Notes: generated by a model from the sequence alone, not told the origin. Shown: positions 7,844 through 17,283, counted from the first letter of the stretch. The stretch: 64,000 nucleotides of DNA from Sporolactobacillus sp. THM19-2 (GCF_004153195.1 NZ_SEMC01000004.1:62001-126000); one strand, 5' to 3'. A program made the numbers and translations.

Positions 7844-8995
7844 ATGAATAAAACACTGTTTAAGGCAGTGGTTGTTTTATTGTGCACTGCTTTTTGCTTC
7901 ACATTTTTCCCGGGACAGGCCCGTGGTGCGGAGCCGGATGTGTCTGCTCAATCAGCGGTACTTATGGACCAGTCGACAGGACGCCTGTTGTTTAACAGAA
8001 ACGGCGAAGAAAAGCTTCCAATTGCCAGTATCACTAAGGTCATGACTGCTGTCCTGGCTATTGAATCAGGAAAGATGAATCAGCTGGTGACAGTCAGCAG
8101 CGAAGCGGTAAAAACTGAAGGTTCATCCCTCTATCTCAAGTCAGGAGAAAAAATCAGTCTGCGGGATCTTGTATATGGGCTGATGCTTCGATCCGGTAAC
8201 GATGCCTCACTCGCCATTGCTGAAGCGGTCGGAGGAAGCAAGCAGGGTTTTGTTCTGATGATGAACGAGAAGGCGGCCGAACTGGGCATGACGGACACGC
8301 ATTTCATGAATCCCAATGGTCTGGAGCATCCCGACCATTATTCAACGGCTCATGACATGGCGATACTGACAAAATATGCGATGACTGACTCTGCATTTCG
8401 AAAGATTACCGGAACAAAAATATATCGGGCCAGGGCGACAAATAAGGAAGAAGCGAGATCCTGGTTAAATAAAAATAAATTGTTGCGGCAATACAAATAT
8501 ACTACCGGTGGTAAGACAGGATTTACCAGGGCTGCAGGACGGACGCTGATATCAACAGCTTCAAAAAAAGGGATGGACCTGATTGTCGTCACGTTAAATG
8601 ATGGAAATGACTGGCGTGATCATAAAAATCTGTATGAGTGGGGATTCTCAGAATTTACGCCAACGAAATTAATGGATAAAGGACCGGTTCATGCAAAAGT
8701 TGCTCCGTTTTACAAAGGAAAACTGTTTGTGAAGAGCACGATCGTTCTTCCCCTCTCCGTGGAAGAAAAAAGAAAAATAAAGAAAGAACTGATCCTGCTC
8801 CGTCCTCCAAAACGGGCAAAGGAATGGAAGCCGGCTCAGCCTGCCGGACGATTACTTTTTAAACTGAACGGTCGGGTGGTCACCTCGGTTCCTGTATATT
8901 ATAAGAATCAGAAAAAGGCGAAAAAAAAGTTCTGGACCCTGTTCGGAGGATTTATTGAAGCGGCTTTCACCGGAAGGGAGCGTCCGCGGAGATGA
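7844..8995 (+). CDS. dacB: D-alanyl-D-alanine carboxypeptidase DacB (PBP5*)
   Basis: A low-molecular-weight penicillin-binding protein that trims peptide cross-links in the spore cortex. A signal peptide covers about residues 1-29 (ends GQARGA). The active-site motifs are SITK (Ser62, Lys65), SGN (117-119) and KTG (224-226). A C-terminal beta domain and an amphipathic tail probably anchor it. The 383-residue length matches B. subtilis DacB (382), and the context dacB-spmA-spmB is the sporulation form. ATG 7844 is chosen over GTG 7835, which lies too close to the ribosome site. It overlaps spmA by 4 bases. Confidence 0.94.
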   Translation: MNKTLFKAVVVLLCTAFCFTFFPGQARGAEPDVSAQSAVLMDQSTGRLLFNRNGEEKLPIASITKVMTAVLAIESGKMNQLVTVSSEAVKTEGSSLYLKSGEKISLRDLVYGLMLRSGNDASLAIAEAVGGSKQGFVLMMNEKAAELGMTDTHFMNPNGLEHPDHYSTAHDMAILTKYAMTDSAFRKITGTKIYRARATNKEEARSWLNKNKLLRQYKYTTGGKTGFTRAAGRTLISTASKKGMDLIVVTLNDGNDWRDHKNLYEWGFSEFTPTKLMDKGPVHAKVAPFYKGKLFVKSTIVLPLSVEEKRKIKKELILLRPPKRAKEWKPAQPAGRLLFKLNGRVVTSVPVYYKNQKKAKKKFWTLFGGFIEAAFTGRERPRR

Positions 8996-9585
8996 TCAAT
9001 CTGATCTGGGTCGCCTTATTTCTGATCGGCATTGTATTTGCAGCCATCAATGGAAAAATGGACGAGGTGAATAAAGCCATTTTTACATCTGCCTCGGAAG
9101 CTGTAGTCATCAGTCTGGGTCTGGTCAGCGTTCTGATTTTCTGGCTGGGTCTGATGAAAATTGCTGAAAAATCAGGCCTTCTTGAGAAACTTTCCCGGTT
9201 TTTTAAACCGGTTATGAAACGGGTTTTCCCAGAGGTCCCCGCCAGCCATCCGGCCATGGGCTATATTTTATCGAATACCATTGCCAATATGTTCGGCCTT
9301 GGAAATGCAGCAACTCCAATGGGCATAAAAGCAATGGAGGAGTTAAAAAAATTGAACGGCGGCTCCTCGATGCCAAGCCGCTCGATGATTACACTGCTCG
9401 CACTGAATACCTCAGGTCTGACTCTGATTCCTGCGACGGTGATCGCCATTCGAATGAAATATGGGTCGGCCTCTCCCACAGATATCGTCGGACCGACCCT
9501 GCTTGCCACATTATGTACGACTATAGCCGCACTGACGATTGATCGACTGTTGTATTATTCCCGGAAAAGGAAGGGAAGGAAATAA
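8992..9585 (+). CDS. spmA: Spore maturation protein A
   Basis: A 197-residue membrane protein with the nucleoside-transporter-like Gate domain. SpmA and SpmB are needed for full dehydration of the spore core. Recognisable stretches are VISLGLVSVLIFWLGLMKIAE and NMFGLGNAATPMGIKAMEEL. ATG 8992 overlaps the dacB stop, and spmB starts 1 base after its stop, so the three genes form one operon. Confidence 0.94.
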   Translation: MINLIWVALFLIGIVFAAINGKMDEVNKAIFTSASEAVVISLGLVSVLIFWLGLMKIAEKSGLLEKLSRFFKPVMKRVFPEVPASHPAMGYILSNTIANMFGLGNAATPMGIKAMEELKKLNGGSSMPSRSMITLLALNTSGLTLIPATVIAIRMKYGSASPTDIVGPTLLATLCTTIAALTIDRLLYYSRKRKGRK

Positions 9586-9586
9586 T

Positions 9587-10114
9587 ATGGCGTTTATTTC
9601 CGCAGTATCCATGTGGCTGGTACCGGTTTTGATCGCAGTCATCTTATTTTACGGCAGTCTGAAAAGAGTGGCCTCCTATGAGTTATTTGTGGAAGGGGGC
9701 AAAGAGGGGTTTCAGCTCGCCGTCTCTATCATGCCCTTTCTGGTCGGCATGCTGACGGCAATCGGGGTTTTTCGGGCTTCAGGAGCGATGGATGCGCTGA
9801 TCAATACCATTAAGCCGGTTCTTTCTGCAGCGGGCATGCCATCGGAACTTGTTCCGATGGCGCTGCTCCGTCCTATTTCGGGGACCGGTGCACTGGCACT
9901 GATGACTGATCTGATTCAGACACATGGTGCCGACTCTTTTATTGGACGCCTGGCGTCAATCATGCAGGGCACCACGGATACAACGTTTTATGTCATCACC
10001 GTTTATTTTGGTGCAGTTGGCATACGTCGTATCGGTGATGCACTGAAGGTCGGGCTGCTTGCAGATGCCGTCGGTATCATCTGTGCTGTATGGATTGCAA
10101 GTATGGCATTCTGA
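9587..10114 (+). CDS. spmB: Spore maturation protein B
   Basis: A 175-residue Gate-domain membrane protein, partner of SpmA in core dehydration. FVEGGKEGFQLAVSIMPFLVGML and LLRPISGTGALAL are family landmarks. ATG 9587 is used rather than the longer in-frame 9539 start because AAGGAA lies just upstream and the longer form would overlap spmA. It is the last gene of the dacB operon; rluB has its own promoter. Confidence 0.94.
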   Translation: MAFISAVSMWLVPVLIAVILFYGSLKRVASYELFVEGGKEGFQLAVSIMPFLVGMLTAIGVFRASGAMDALINTIKPVLSAAGMPSELVPMALLRPISGTGALALMTDLIQTHGADSFIGRLASIMQGTTDTTFYVITVYFGAVGIRRIGDALKVGLLADAVGIICAVWIASMAF

Positions 10115-10160
10115 AGGGATACGGCTATATCACAATCTGCTGGCCTGCATTCAGTGATAC

Positions 10161-10189
10161 TTGAGAAATCAACATTGTCGCGTTATGAT
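10161..10189 (+). promoter_or_regulatory. Predicted SigA-type promoter of rluB
   Basis: TTGAGA (10161-10166), a 17-base spacer and TATGAT (10184-10189), 18 bases before the rluB start codon. Confidence 0.65.
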
Positions 10190-10206
10190 ATCCTAGAGGT
10201 GAAGGT

Positions 10207-10947
10207 ATGGAGCGACTTCAGAAAATCATCGCCCAGGCAGGTATTGCATCAAGAAGGAAGGCAGAGCTCTTAATCCAGTCCGGAAGAGTTCAGGTGAATG
10301 GAAAAAGGGTGACTGTGTTAGGGACAAAAGTAACAGAAAAAGATAAAATAGCTGTAGATGGTGTACCTGTCCAAAAAGAGATACTGGTCTATTTTTTACT
10401 GTATAAACCGGCTGGTGTGATTTCATCAGTGAAAGACGACAGAAACCGGACAACAGTCGTTGATTTCTTTCAACAGGTTCCTCAGCGCATTTTTCCGGTC
10501 GGCAGGCTTGACTACGACACATCGGGTGCGATTCTGATGACCAATGACGGAAAATTGGCCAACAGGCTGATGCATCCCAAATTCGAAATAGATAAAACAT
10601 ACATAGCAACAGTACATCCTGTCCCTGAAGCATCACAACTCAGAAAGCTTTCATCAGGGATCAGGCTTGATGATGGAATGACGGCGCCGGCAAAAGTTCA
10701 GCTGGTAGAAAGTGATTATCTGAAAAAGACGGCCATGGTCCGTCTGACCATCCATGAGGGACGAAACAGACAGGTACGGCGGATGTTCGCCGCACTCGAC
10801 ATTCATGTCAGAAAGCTTAAGAGGGAACGTTATGGCTTCCTCAGTCTGGCTGGCCTGCATCCCGGTGATGCCAGATCTCTGAAACCCCATGAGGTGAAGA
10901 CTCTGTACCATATGACACACCTGGATACCGGGCACGATGACAGGTAG
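10207..10947 (+). CDS. rluB: 23S rRNA pseudouridine synthase RluB
   Basis: A 246-residue enzyme of the RsuA/RluB family, which modifies helix 89 of 23S rRNA. An N-terminal S4 RNA-binding domain (RLQKIIAQAGIASRRKAE, about 3-60) precedes the catalytic domain. That domain holds the catalytic aspartate in GRLDYDTSGAILMTNDG, and HEGRNRQVRRM follows. In B. subtilis it lies just before resABCDE; here resD is next, with resABC missing. Confidence 0.93.
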   Translation: MERLQKIIAQAGIASRRKAELLIQSGRVQVNGKRVTVLGTKVTEKDKIAVDGVPVQKEILVYFLLYKPAGVISSVKDDRNRTTVVDFFQQVPQRIFPVGRLDYDTSGAILMTNDGKLANRLMHPKFEIDKTYIATVHPVPEASQLRKLSSGIRLDDGMTAPAKVQLVESDYLKKTAMVRLTIHEGRNRQVRRMFAALDIHVRKLKRERYGFLSLAGLHPGDARSLKPHEVKTLYHMTHLDTGHDDR

Positions 10948-11126
10948 ATGTTTTTCATTTTCAGACAGAATAATCTGAGATGATGCTTTTTTTTATGAAA
11001 TTGTATAGAATAAGACATAGTATAGACACAAACCTGTTTCAAAAAAGACATGAAGCCATTTATAAGAGAGATGATTTCGAGAGAGAAAGAAAAGCTATTG
11101 TTAAATGGTTAAGGGAGGAACACGGG

Positions 11127-11849
11127 ATGGAAGAGAAGAAAGCGGAGATACTCGTCGTGGATGACGAAGAACGTATCCGTAAGCTATTAAAAATGTATCT
11201 GGAAAGAGAAAATTATATCATCGATGAGGCCGGAGACGGAGATACAGCTTTAAGCAAAGCCCTGAAACATGACTATGATTTAATTCTTCTTGATCTCATG
11301 CTGCCCGGCATGGACGGCGAAGAGGTCTGTGAAAAACTGCGGGAGACGAAAGCAACCCCGGTCATCATGCTCACGGCAAAGGGTGAGGAATCAAACAGAG
11401 TTCAGGGCTTCGAAGTAGGGACGGATGACTATATTGTCAAACCTTTCAGTCCCAGAGAAGTGGTCCTTCGCGTTAAAGCACTCCTTCGTCGCTCATCAAA
11501 AACCATGTTTATGGAAACGGGGACAACAACGAATAACAATATTGTCTTTCCTCATCTGACGATTAATCATGATGCCCATCGCGTAACAGTGGATGGTAAA
11601 GAAGTGAGTCTGACCCCGAAGGAATATGACTTACTTTATTATCTTGCCCAGAATCCGGATAAAGTATTTTCGAGGGAGCAGCTGCTTAAGGATGTCTGGA
11701 ATTATGAGTTTTTTGGTGATCTGAGGACAGTGGATACTCATGTCAAACGTCTTCGGGAAAAGCTGAACAAAGTTTCTGAAAAAGCTGCCGATATGATCGT
11801 AACGGTCTGGGGTGTAGGCTATAAGATAGAGGCAGAGACTGAAGCATGA
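11127..11849 (+). CDS. resD: Two-component response regulator ResD
   Basis: An OmpR/PhoB-type regulator that, with ResE, controls genes for respiration and oxygen limitation. The receiver domain has the acidic pocket D12/D13, phospho-acceptor D56 (LLDLMLPG) and K105 (VKPFSPRE). The DNA-binding winged helix holds SLTPKEYDLL and RTVDTHVKRLREKLN. ATG 11127 follows AAGGGAGG and gives 240 residues, exactly the B. subtilis length; the longer in-frame start at 10980 is rejected. It overlaps resE by 4 bases. Its usual upstream targets, resABC, are absent. Confidence 0.94.
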   Translation: MEEKKAEILVVDDEERIRKLLKMYLERENYIIDEAGDGDTALSKALKHDYDLILLDLMLPGMDGEEVCEKLRETKATPVIMLTAKGEESNRVQGFEVGTDDYIVKPFSPREVVLRVKALLRRSSKTMFMETGTTTNNNIVFPHLTINHDAHRVTVDGKEVSLTPKEYDLLYYLAQNPDKVFSREQLLKDVWNYEFFGDLRTVDTHVKRLREKLNKVSEKAADMIVTVWGVGYKIEAETEA

Positions 11850-13609
11850 TCTGGAAAAGCATGATCAGTAAACTATGGGCGACGATTATCGTCCTGGTTT
11901 CACTCGTTCTGGTGTTTCTTACGGTGTTACTCCTGCAGTTTTTTGAAAATAACAGTATCCGTCAGACCGAGACCCAGATGATAAAAATCGGTCATAAAGC
12001 GGTTTCGCTTGTTCAGAATGAAGGACCGGAGCAGGCGGTCCTGTCATCAATAGATGATATAGCTGATGTTTATTCGGCAGGAAGCGCAGTGATCATAAAT
12101 GATTCATTCAGAGGATCACCTGAAAAGGATGGCATTCCGGTTGTCAGCCGGCACTTTTTTCTCTCTGATCCTGAACTGAAAAAAGTCGTCAGGGGTCGTA
12201 CGGTATCCAGACAAGTGACAATTCAACCGAACAACGAAAGAATAATCGTTGTCGGGGTTCCGATACATATGCCGGACGGCCGAACCGGGGGCGTCTATAT
12301 TTATCAGCCGCTCAGAGTGATGCAGCATGCTCTGGACCAGGCTAAAAAGCTGATCTATATCAGTGCAGGAATTGCCATTATTCTTACAACATTTTTTGCC
12401 TTTTTCCTATCAACAAGAATCGGATCTCCCCTGAGACGGATGCGAACAGCGGTCATCCAGGTGTCACATGGTAATTTCGATATGCATGTACCGGTGATTA
12501 CCCGTGATGAAGTAGGAGAGCTGGCCGTTGCTTTTAATAAGATGCGGAAAGAACTGAAGGGGAATATCACTGCACTCAACCAGGAGAAGGAACAGCTTGC
12601 GGGTATTGTTAACAACATGGCTGACGGTGTACTCCTTCTGGATGGTCGCGGACAGCTCCGGGCAAGCAACCCGCCGGCAGATCGTTTCCTTCAATCCTGG
12701 CGGTATGAACATAAAAAAGAGGATACAGGGACACCGCAAGAACTTGTTGAATTGTTCAGTTCGGTGACTGAGGCAAATGAACACCGGGTTCGGGAAGTCA
12801 GTGTTCAGGGCAGATTCTGGGTCATCATCATGACACCGCTTTACAACATGAAGAATGTCAGGGGAGCTGTGGCCGTTCTGCGCGATATGACAGAAGAAAA
12901 ACATATTGATCAAATGAAAAAGGGGTTTGTGGCCAATGTCAGTCACGAATTACGGACGCCCATTTCCATGATACAGGGTTACAGCGAAGCGATTATTGAT
13001 GGCATAGCAGGTACTAAAGAAGAACAGGTCGATATGGCACAGATTATCCTTGATGAATCTAAACGACTTGGCAGGCTGGTGAATGAATTACTGGATCTGG
13101 CAAAACTTGAAGCAGGCCATTTTCAGTTGAATGTCAGGAAGATCCCTCTGAAGGCTTATCTTGATTCCACGGTAAAAAAATTTTACGGATATGCTGCTTC
13201 TAAGGGGATCCACCTTCAACTGGTACAGAAAATTGGTGATAAGGTCCAGTTTAATCTGGATCCTGACAGAATAGAACAGGTGATGACCAATCTGATCGAT
13301 AATGCAATCCGTCACACGCCTGAAGGGGGGCATGTGACTGTATCTGCCGATATCGATTCCGGTCATCTTCATATCCGTGTGCAGGATACAGGTACGGGCA
13401 TTGCAAAAGAAGCCCTTCCCTTTGTTTTTGAACGTTTTTATAAAGAAGATAAGGCAAGAACAAGAGGAAAATCCGGTACGGGCCTTGGTTTGTCTATTGC
13501 GAAACATATCGTCGATGCCCACGGCGGGAAAATCAGTGTGAACAGCAGAAAGGGTGAGGGAACAGCCTTCATCATCAACCTGCCGCCGACCGGTAAACCT
13601 CAGAACTGA
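11846..13609 (+). CDS. resE: Sensor histidine kinase ResE
   Basis: A 587-residue membrane kinase, partner of ResD. Order of parts: TM1 (about 11-32), extracellular sensor region (33-168), TM2 (about 169-189), HAMP (190-245), PAS-like domain (250-350), HisKA with phospho-acceptor His367 in NVSHELRTP, and an HATPase domain with NLIDNAIRHT, DTGTGI and GTGLGL. It starts inside resD's end. The length is near that of B. subtilis ResE. Confidence 0.93.
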   Translation: MIWKSMISKLWATIIVLVSLVLVFLTVLLLQFFENNSIRQTETQMIKIGHKAVSLVQNEGPEQAVLSSIDDIADVYSAGSAVIINDSFRGSPEKDGIPVVSRHFFLSDPELKKVVRGRTVSRQVTIQPNNERIIVVGVPIHMPDGRTGGVYIYQPLRVMQHALDQAKKLIYISAGIAIILTTFFAFFLSTRIGSPLRRMRTAVIQVSHGNFDMHVPVITRDEVGELAVAFNKMRKELKGNITALNQEKEQLAGIVNNMADGVLLLDGRGQLRASNPPADRFLQSWRYEHKKEDTGTPQELVELFSSVTEANEHRVREVSVQGRFWVIIMTPLYNMKNVRGAVAVLRDMTEEKHIDQMKKGFVANVSHELRTPISMIQGYSEAIIDGIAGTKEEQVDMAQIILDESKRLGRLVNELLDLAKLEAGHFQLNVRKIPLKAYLDSTVKKFYGYAASKGIHLQLVQKIGDKVQFNLDPDRIEQVMTNLIDNAIRHTPEGGHVTVSADIDSGHLHIRVQDTGTGIAKEALPFVFERFYKEDKARTRGKSGTGLGLSIAKHIVDAHGGKISVNSRKGEGTAFIINLPPTGKPQN

Positions 13610-13625
13610 AAAAGGCGAAGATATA

Positions 13626-13659
13626 GAAAAACCGGGGTTGATCTAAACCCCGGTTTTTC
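13626..13659. terminator. Bidirectional terminator between resE and fer
   Basis: A 14-base-pair stem: 13626-13639 pairs with 13646-13659 around a GATCTA loop. A-runs on the left arm and T-runs on the right make it work for both convergent genes. Confidence 0.93.
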
Positions 13660-13682
13660 AGGCTGTGTATGTGATTCGGTCA

Positions 13683-13937
13683 TCAATTTTCGGAAGCTTT
13701 AACCCGATGTCCGTGAAATGGTTTTTCCGACACACGAATCGATTCTGTCGGGCAGCCGTCGTAAGCATCGGCAAGGTCTTCCAGCAATTCATCGGGTACC
13801 GGTGTGACCCCCTTATTGCCATCGAGCAGTGAGAATGCAAGCCCTTCGTCATCATAATCGAAAATATCCGGCGCAGATGCGGCACAGGCGCCGCAGGAAA
13901 TGCATGTCTCTTTATCTACCAGTGTATATCTTTTCAT
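13683..13937 (-). CDS. fer: Ferredoxin, [4Fe-4S]
   Basis: An 84-residue acidic electron carrier. Cys12, Cys15 and Cys18 (CISCGAC) and Cys62 (GCPTES) ligate a single [4Fe-4S] cluster, as in B. subtilis Fer. [12 protein letters not shown] and NKGV are conserved landmarks. A GGAAGGAAG ribosome site precedes the ATG at 13937. It is transcribed alone, convergent with resE and divergent from ypbB. Confidence 0.94.
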   Translation of the reverse strand: MKRYTLVDKETCISCGACAASAPDIFDYDDEGLAFSLLDGNKGVTPVPDELLEDLADAYDGCPTESIRVSEKPFHGHRVKASEN

Positions 13938-13990
13938 CTTGAACTTCCTTTCCCTTGCTCCCTTCTCATGAAGAGCAACAACTATTGTTT

Positions 13991-14020
13991 ATTATAGAAA
14001 AAATGTACCTTCCGTTTCAA
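13991..14020 (-). promoter_or_regulatory. Predicted SigA-type promoter of fer
   Basis: Read on the minus strand: TTGAAA (14020-14015), an 18-base spacer and a perfect TATAAT (13996-13991). Confidence 0.75.
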
Positions 14021-14050
14021 TAATGATAGAAATGATTTCTTGATCAATTA

Positions 14051-14079
14051 TCGAAAATCAGTTTTAGATAAGCTAGAAT
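14051..14079 (+). promoter_or_regulatory. Predicted promoter of ypbB-recQ
   Basis: TCGAAA (14051-14056), a 17-base spacer and TAGAAT (14074-14079). It is divergent from the fer promoter, in the same 180-base gap. Confidence 0.5.
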
Positions 14080-14115
14080 AAGACATATGAACTGCGGTTA
14101 TGGGGGGGAGATTTC

Positions 14116-15174
14116 TTGCCTTTCTTACATTTCATCCTTTTATTTATGGTGGACCGAATGCATGGCGAGCGAACTATTTCCGGCATTTACCATATTCTGC
14201 GAGGACGACAGTCTGTTCAAACGATTCAGGACAGTTTTCTCTTTCATGTCCGACCTTTCTACCACACTATGGAACAGCTGGACCGTACAGCCTGGCAGAG
14301 GTCTGCCGAATCGTGTCAGGCTTCTGGATGGATCGCAGGAAATAAGGAGAGGGAAAGCTATATACTCACAGAATCGGGCAAATCACACTTAAATCAATTG
14401 AAAAAAACATGTCCGCTCCCGCGGGGCCTGAAATTTACGGAGTATGCACAGCAAGAAACCCTTTTCTGGCTTAAGATCCAACTCGTGGTTCAGACTCTTT
14501 CAGAACTGGTACATGGACACCGTTCATTTTTCCCTGTAACTAACCGTCCGGACGTGGCTCAATCTGTGCGTCATTTTCTTTTGAACCTGTCGCTTGATCC
14601 GGAGAAACTGGCACATCAGGTTTATACAGAACTTCACGACATCCTTCAATTGTTATCTCCTGAAGAAGCCCATATTATTGTTGCACAGCTGAGCGGTGCC
14701 GGAGATGCCGGACTGACAATGGACCAGCTGGCAGCGAGCACGGGATATGATCGAATCAGGCTGATTCTTCTGTTTAAATCAGCCCTTCGCCAGCTGATGG
14801 ACTATTTTCACCGGAATAAGAGCAAGGGTTATATCCTTGCAGATCTACTCCCCGGGAGAGCAGCCGGACTGTCACATTCTGCAGAACAGACTTATTTTTA
14901 TTTGAAAAAGGGGCTTCCCCTTACCGCATTATCACGAAAAAGAAAACTGTCACAGGGGACCATTGAAGATCATCTTGTTGAAATTGCCCTTAAAGTAGAT
15001 GATTTTGATATCAGTCCTTTTCTGACAGAGGAACTGGATCAGTTGATTATCCGTACAGCTTTGCTTCTCAGAACGAGACGATTAAAGCCCATCAAAGATC
15101 AACTGAGAGATAAGGCCAGCTATTTTCAAATACGTTTATCACTGGCAAGACAAGCCTTACGAGAGAAGGCATGA
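14116..15174 (+). CDS. ypbB: YpbB-like helix-turn-helix protein
   Basis: A 352-residue protein of the same length as B. subtilis YpbB and paired with recQ in the same way. The N-terminus MHGERTISGIYHILRGRQSVQTIQD matches the family. The C-terminal region (about 255-300, with AEQTYFYLKKGLPLTALSRKRKLSQGTIEDHL) is the helix-turn-helix domain found in YpbB and fused to some RecQ helicases. Its function is unknown; linkage to RecQ suggests a DNA-repair accessory role. TTG 16 bases into the line at 14116 is used, preceded by a GGGGGGGAG ribosome site. Confidence 0.85.
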   Translation: MPFLHFILLFMVDRMHGERTISGIYHILRGRQSVQTIQDSFLFHVRPFYHTMEQLDRTAWQRSAESCQASGWIAGNKERESYILTESGKSHLNQLKKTCPLPRGLKFTEYAQQETLFWLKIQLVVQTLSELVHGHRSFFPVTNRPDVAQSVRHFLLNLSLDPEKLAHQVYTELHDILQLLSPEEAHIIVAQLSGAGDAGLTMDQLAASTGYDRIRLILLFKSALRQLMDYFHRNKSKGYILADLLPGRAAGLSHSAEQTYFYLKKGLPLTALSRKRKLSQGTIEDHLVEIALKVDDFDISPFLTEELDQLIIRTALLLRTRRLKPIKDQLRDKASYFQIRLSLARQALREKA

Positions 15175-15175
15175 T

Positions 15176-16726
15176 ATGTCAACAGAAGAACAGGTTAACG
15201 GGAACCAGAAACGAATTTTAATGAAACGTGCAGAGTCTGTCCTCCATCATGTATTCGGGTTCAAGACGTTCCGAAAGGGTCAGAAGGAAGTGATCGAGAA
15301 CCTGCTTCAGGGCAGAGATGTGTTTGCGATGATGCCGACGGGCGGCGGAAAGTCCTTGTGTTATCAGATCCCGGCCTATATATTACACGGGCTTGTACTC
15401 ATTGTTTCACCCCTTCTTTCATTGATGGAAGACCAGGTTGATGGCATACGCCATATCGGTGAAAAGAAGGTACGGGCATTGAACAGCATGCTGCTTCCGA
15501 TGGAACGAAGCCGTATTCTTGCCCATGCGGACACGCTGCGTTTTCTGCTTGTTTCGCCAGAAATGCTCAGGAGAAAGCAGGTAATCCGTAAGCTGCAGCA
15601 CATACCTCTTTCTCTTTTTGTTGTTGATGAAGCACACTGCATTTCACAATGGGGACATGAATTTCGCCCGGATTACCTGCATCTGGGTGAAGTAAGAAAA
15701 CGTCTGGGCAATCCTGCCTGCCTGGCCTTAACCGCAACGGCTGACCATCGAGTAAGAAAAGATATATTCAGATATCTTGGTCTGAAGCAGGCGAAACAGG
15801 TCTTAATGAATATTGATCGCCCGAATATAGCGATGATGGTCTGCGAGGCGAAAGACACTGAGGATAAAATTAATCGGTTGACAAAACTCGTTAAAGAAGT
15901 TGCTCTTCCGGGGATCGTCTATTGCTCTGGAAGAGTCTGGACTGAAAAACTGTCTGATCATCTTGCACAGACTTTGAAAATTAGAACTGCTTTCTATCAC
16001 GGCGGTATGACACGTGTTGACCGGAGAAAAATTCAGAATCAGTTCCTGTACGGACAAATCGATGTGCTTTGTTGCACAAATGCTTTTGGTATGGGAATAA
16101 ATAAACCTGATGTCCGGCTTGTGGTGCATTTTCATTATCCGGGGAATCTGAATGCCTATTTGCAGGAAATCGGCCGCGCATCAAGAGACGGGAAACAGGG
16201 CCTGTCTGTACTGTTTCATACGACGCATGACGATCGCCTTCCCGCCGTTTTAATTGACAGTAATTATCCAACGGAAACGCAGCTGCACAAGGCGCTCTGT
16301 GATTTTGATCGAAAAGTACTCAATCGTGATGATGAAGAGACCTGTCTTCGTGAACTTCAGGGACGGGGAATGAGTGAGTCCGCTGCCCGCTTCATCCTGG
16401 AACAAACGCTTGACAAGCCGGAGCATGCGACTTTTGAGTCGCTGTTTTCTCACTGTCAGATGCTTATCCGTAATCGAAAAAACATCCAGCTGGCGGATCT
16501 TGCCAGAATGCGTGAATGGATAAGGACGACAAGCTGCAGAAGAGAAGCGTGTCTGCATTATTTTGATGAGACACCGGGACAAAAGCCTGAACTGTGCTGT
16601 GACCGCTGTGGTATACAGCTCGAGGACTTCCGGTCTTCTGATCAGTCACAGCGCCATGAGCCCGGCGAGGAGACGGACTGGGAAAAGCGGCTGTACAGAC
16701 TGCTCACCCCGGGTGCAGGAAACTAA
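15176..16726 (+). CDS. recQ: ATP-dependent DNA helicase RecQ
   Basis: A 516-residue superfamily 2 helicase, the short RecQ form. Walker A TGGGKS is at 55-60, DEAH at 151-154, ALTATAD (motif III) follows, then RDGKQGL-type motif VI (GRASRDG). The C-terminal zinc site includes the cysteines of SCRREACLHYF and CCDRCG. It acts in recombination and replication-fork repair. It starts 1 base after ypbB ends, with coupled translation likely. Confidence 0.94.
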   Translation: MSTEEQVNGNQKRILMKRAESVLHHVFGFKTFRKGQKEVIENLLQGRDVFAMMPTGGGKSLCYQIPAYILHGLVLIVSPLLSLMEDQVDGIRHIGEKKVRALNSMLLPMERSRILAHADTLRFLLVSPEMLRRKQVIRKLQHIPLSLFVVDEAHCISQWGHEFRPDYLHLGEVRKRLGNPACLALTATADHRVRKDIFRYLGLKQAKQVLMNIDRPNIAMMVCEAKDTEDKINRLTKLVKEVALPGIVYCSGRVWTEKLSDHLAQTLKIRTAFYHGGMTRVDRRKIQNQFLYGQIDVLCCTNAFGMGINKPDVRLVVHFHYPGNLNAYLQEIGRASRDGKQGLSVLFHTTHDDRLPAVLIDSNYPTETQLHKALCDFDRKVLNRDDEETCLRELQGRGMSESAARFILEQTLDKPEHATFESLFSHCQMLIRNRKNIQLADLARMREWIRTTSCRREACLHYFDETPGQKPELCCDRCGIQLEDFRSSDQSQRHEPGEETDWEKRLYRLLTPGAGN

Positions 16727-16739
16727 AAACATCTGTCCG

Positions 16740-16755
16740 CCCCTTTATAAAGGGG
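16740..16755. repeat. Perfect 16-base palindrome after recQ
   Basis: CCCCTTTATAAAGGGG is fully self-complementary and sits 14 bases after the recQ stop. It may be a terminator relic or a protein-binding site; only a spaced T-run follows (CTATTTTTAT). Confidence 0.5.
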
Positions 16756-16807
16756 AAGGCCTATTTTTATCATTACAGGCATAAAGTAGGTCTGAGGAGG
16801 TGGACAT

Positions 16808-17257
16808 GTGTCATCTGAAACCTTTCCCGACCTGGGCAGCAGCATACCCCCAATCACAAATGAAATATTGCAGGAACTGATAAAGCGTAAGAACAGGGAG
16901 CATAAATGGAAGAAGCGAGAGTCGTTAGCCGGCATCTGGCTCATGATCAGCGCCGGAGCATTCTGCATTTTCATTTTTTTCCTGCAGATCGACAAATTAA
17001 ATACTCTTGATGGATTTCATCGTTTGCTGAATAACCCGATAAACTGGCTGTTTGCTGCCGGCGTTACATTAACGGCGATCTCTTTTGTTCACGCCCATAA
17101 TCAGGCAGAAGAAGCGGAGAACGATTACGACCAGTTGCGTGAAGAAATGATTGACCGGAATGGCGAACTTTGGCCCAGGGAACCTGGCGGCTCCACACGA
17201 TTTCGGGTGCTCCATTATCTTCTGAAAGAAAAGGGTATTAATCTGTTTTATAAGTAA
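16808..17257 (+). CDS. ypbF: YpbF-like membrane protein (DUF2663 type)
   Basis: A 149-residue protein with two hydrophobic segments (about 40-60 and 76-94), a basic region KRKNREHKWKKRE before the first, and a soluble charged C-terminus. Length, topology and position between recQ and ypbH match B. subtilis YpbF, whose function is unknown. The start is GTG 16808, 5 bases after GAGGAGG. The IS-rich island begins directly after it. Confidence 0.65.
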   Translation: MSSETFPDLGSSIPPITNEILQELIKRKNREHKWKKRESLAGIWLMISAGAFCIFIFFLQIDKLNTLDGFHRLLNNPINWLFAAGVTLTAISFVHAHNQAEEAENDYDQLREEMIDRNGELWPREPGGSTRFRVLHYLLKEKGINLFYK

Positions 17258-17283
17258 TCTGATAAAGAAAAACTTGCTGGCTG

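Noticed and set aside
14087-14392. Two further open frames overlapping the start of ypbB
   Set aside because: They are other-frame shadows with no family resemblance; ypbB in the third frame matches its family over the full length.
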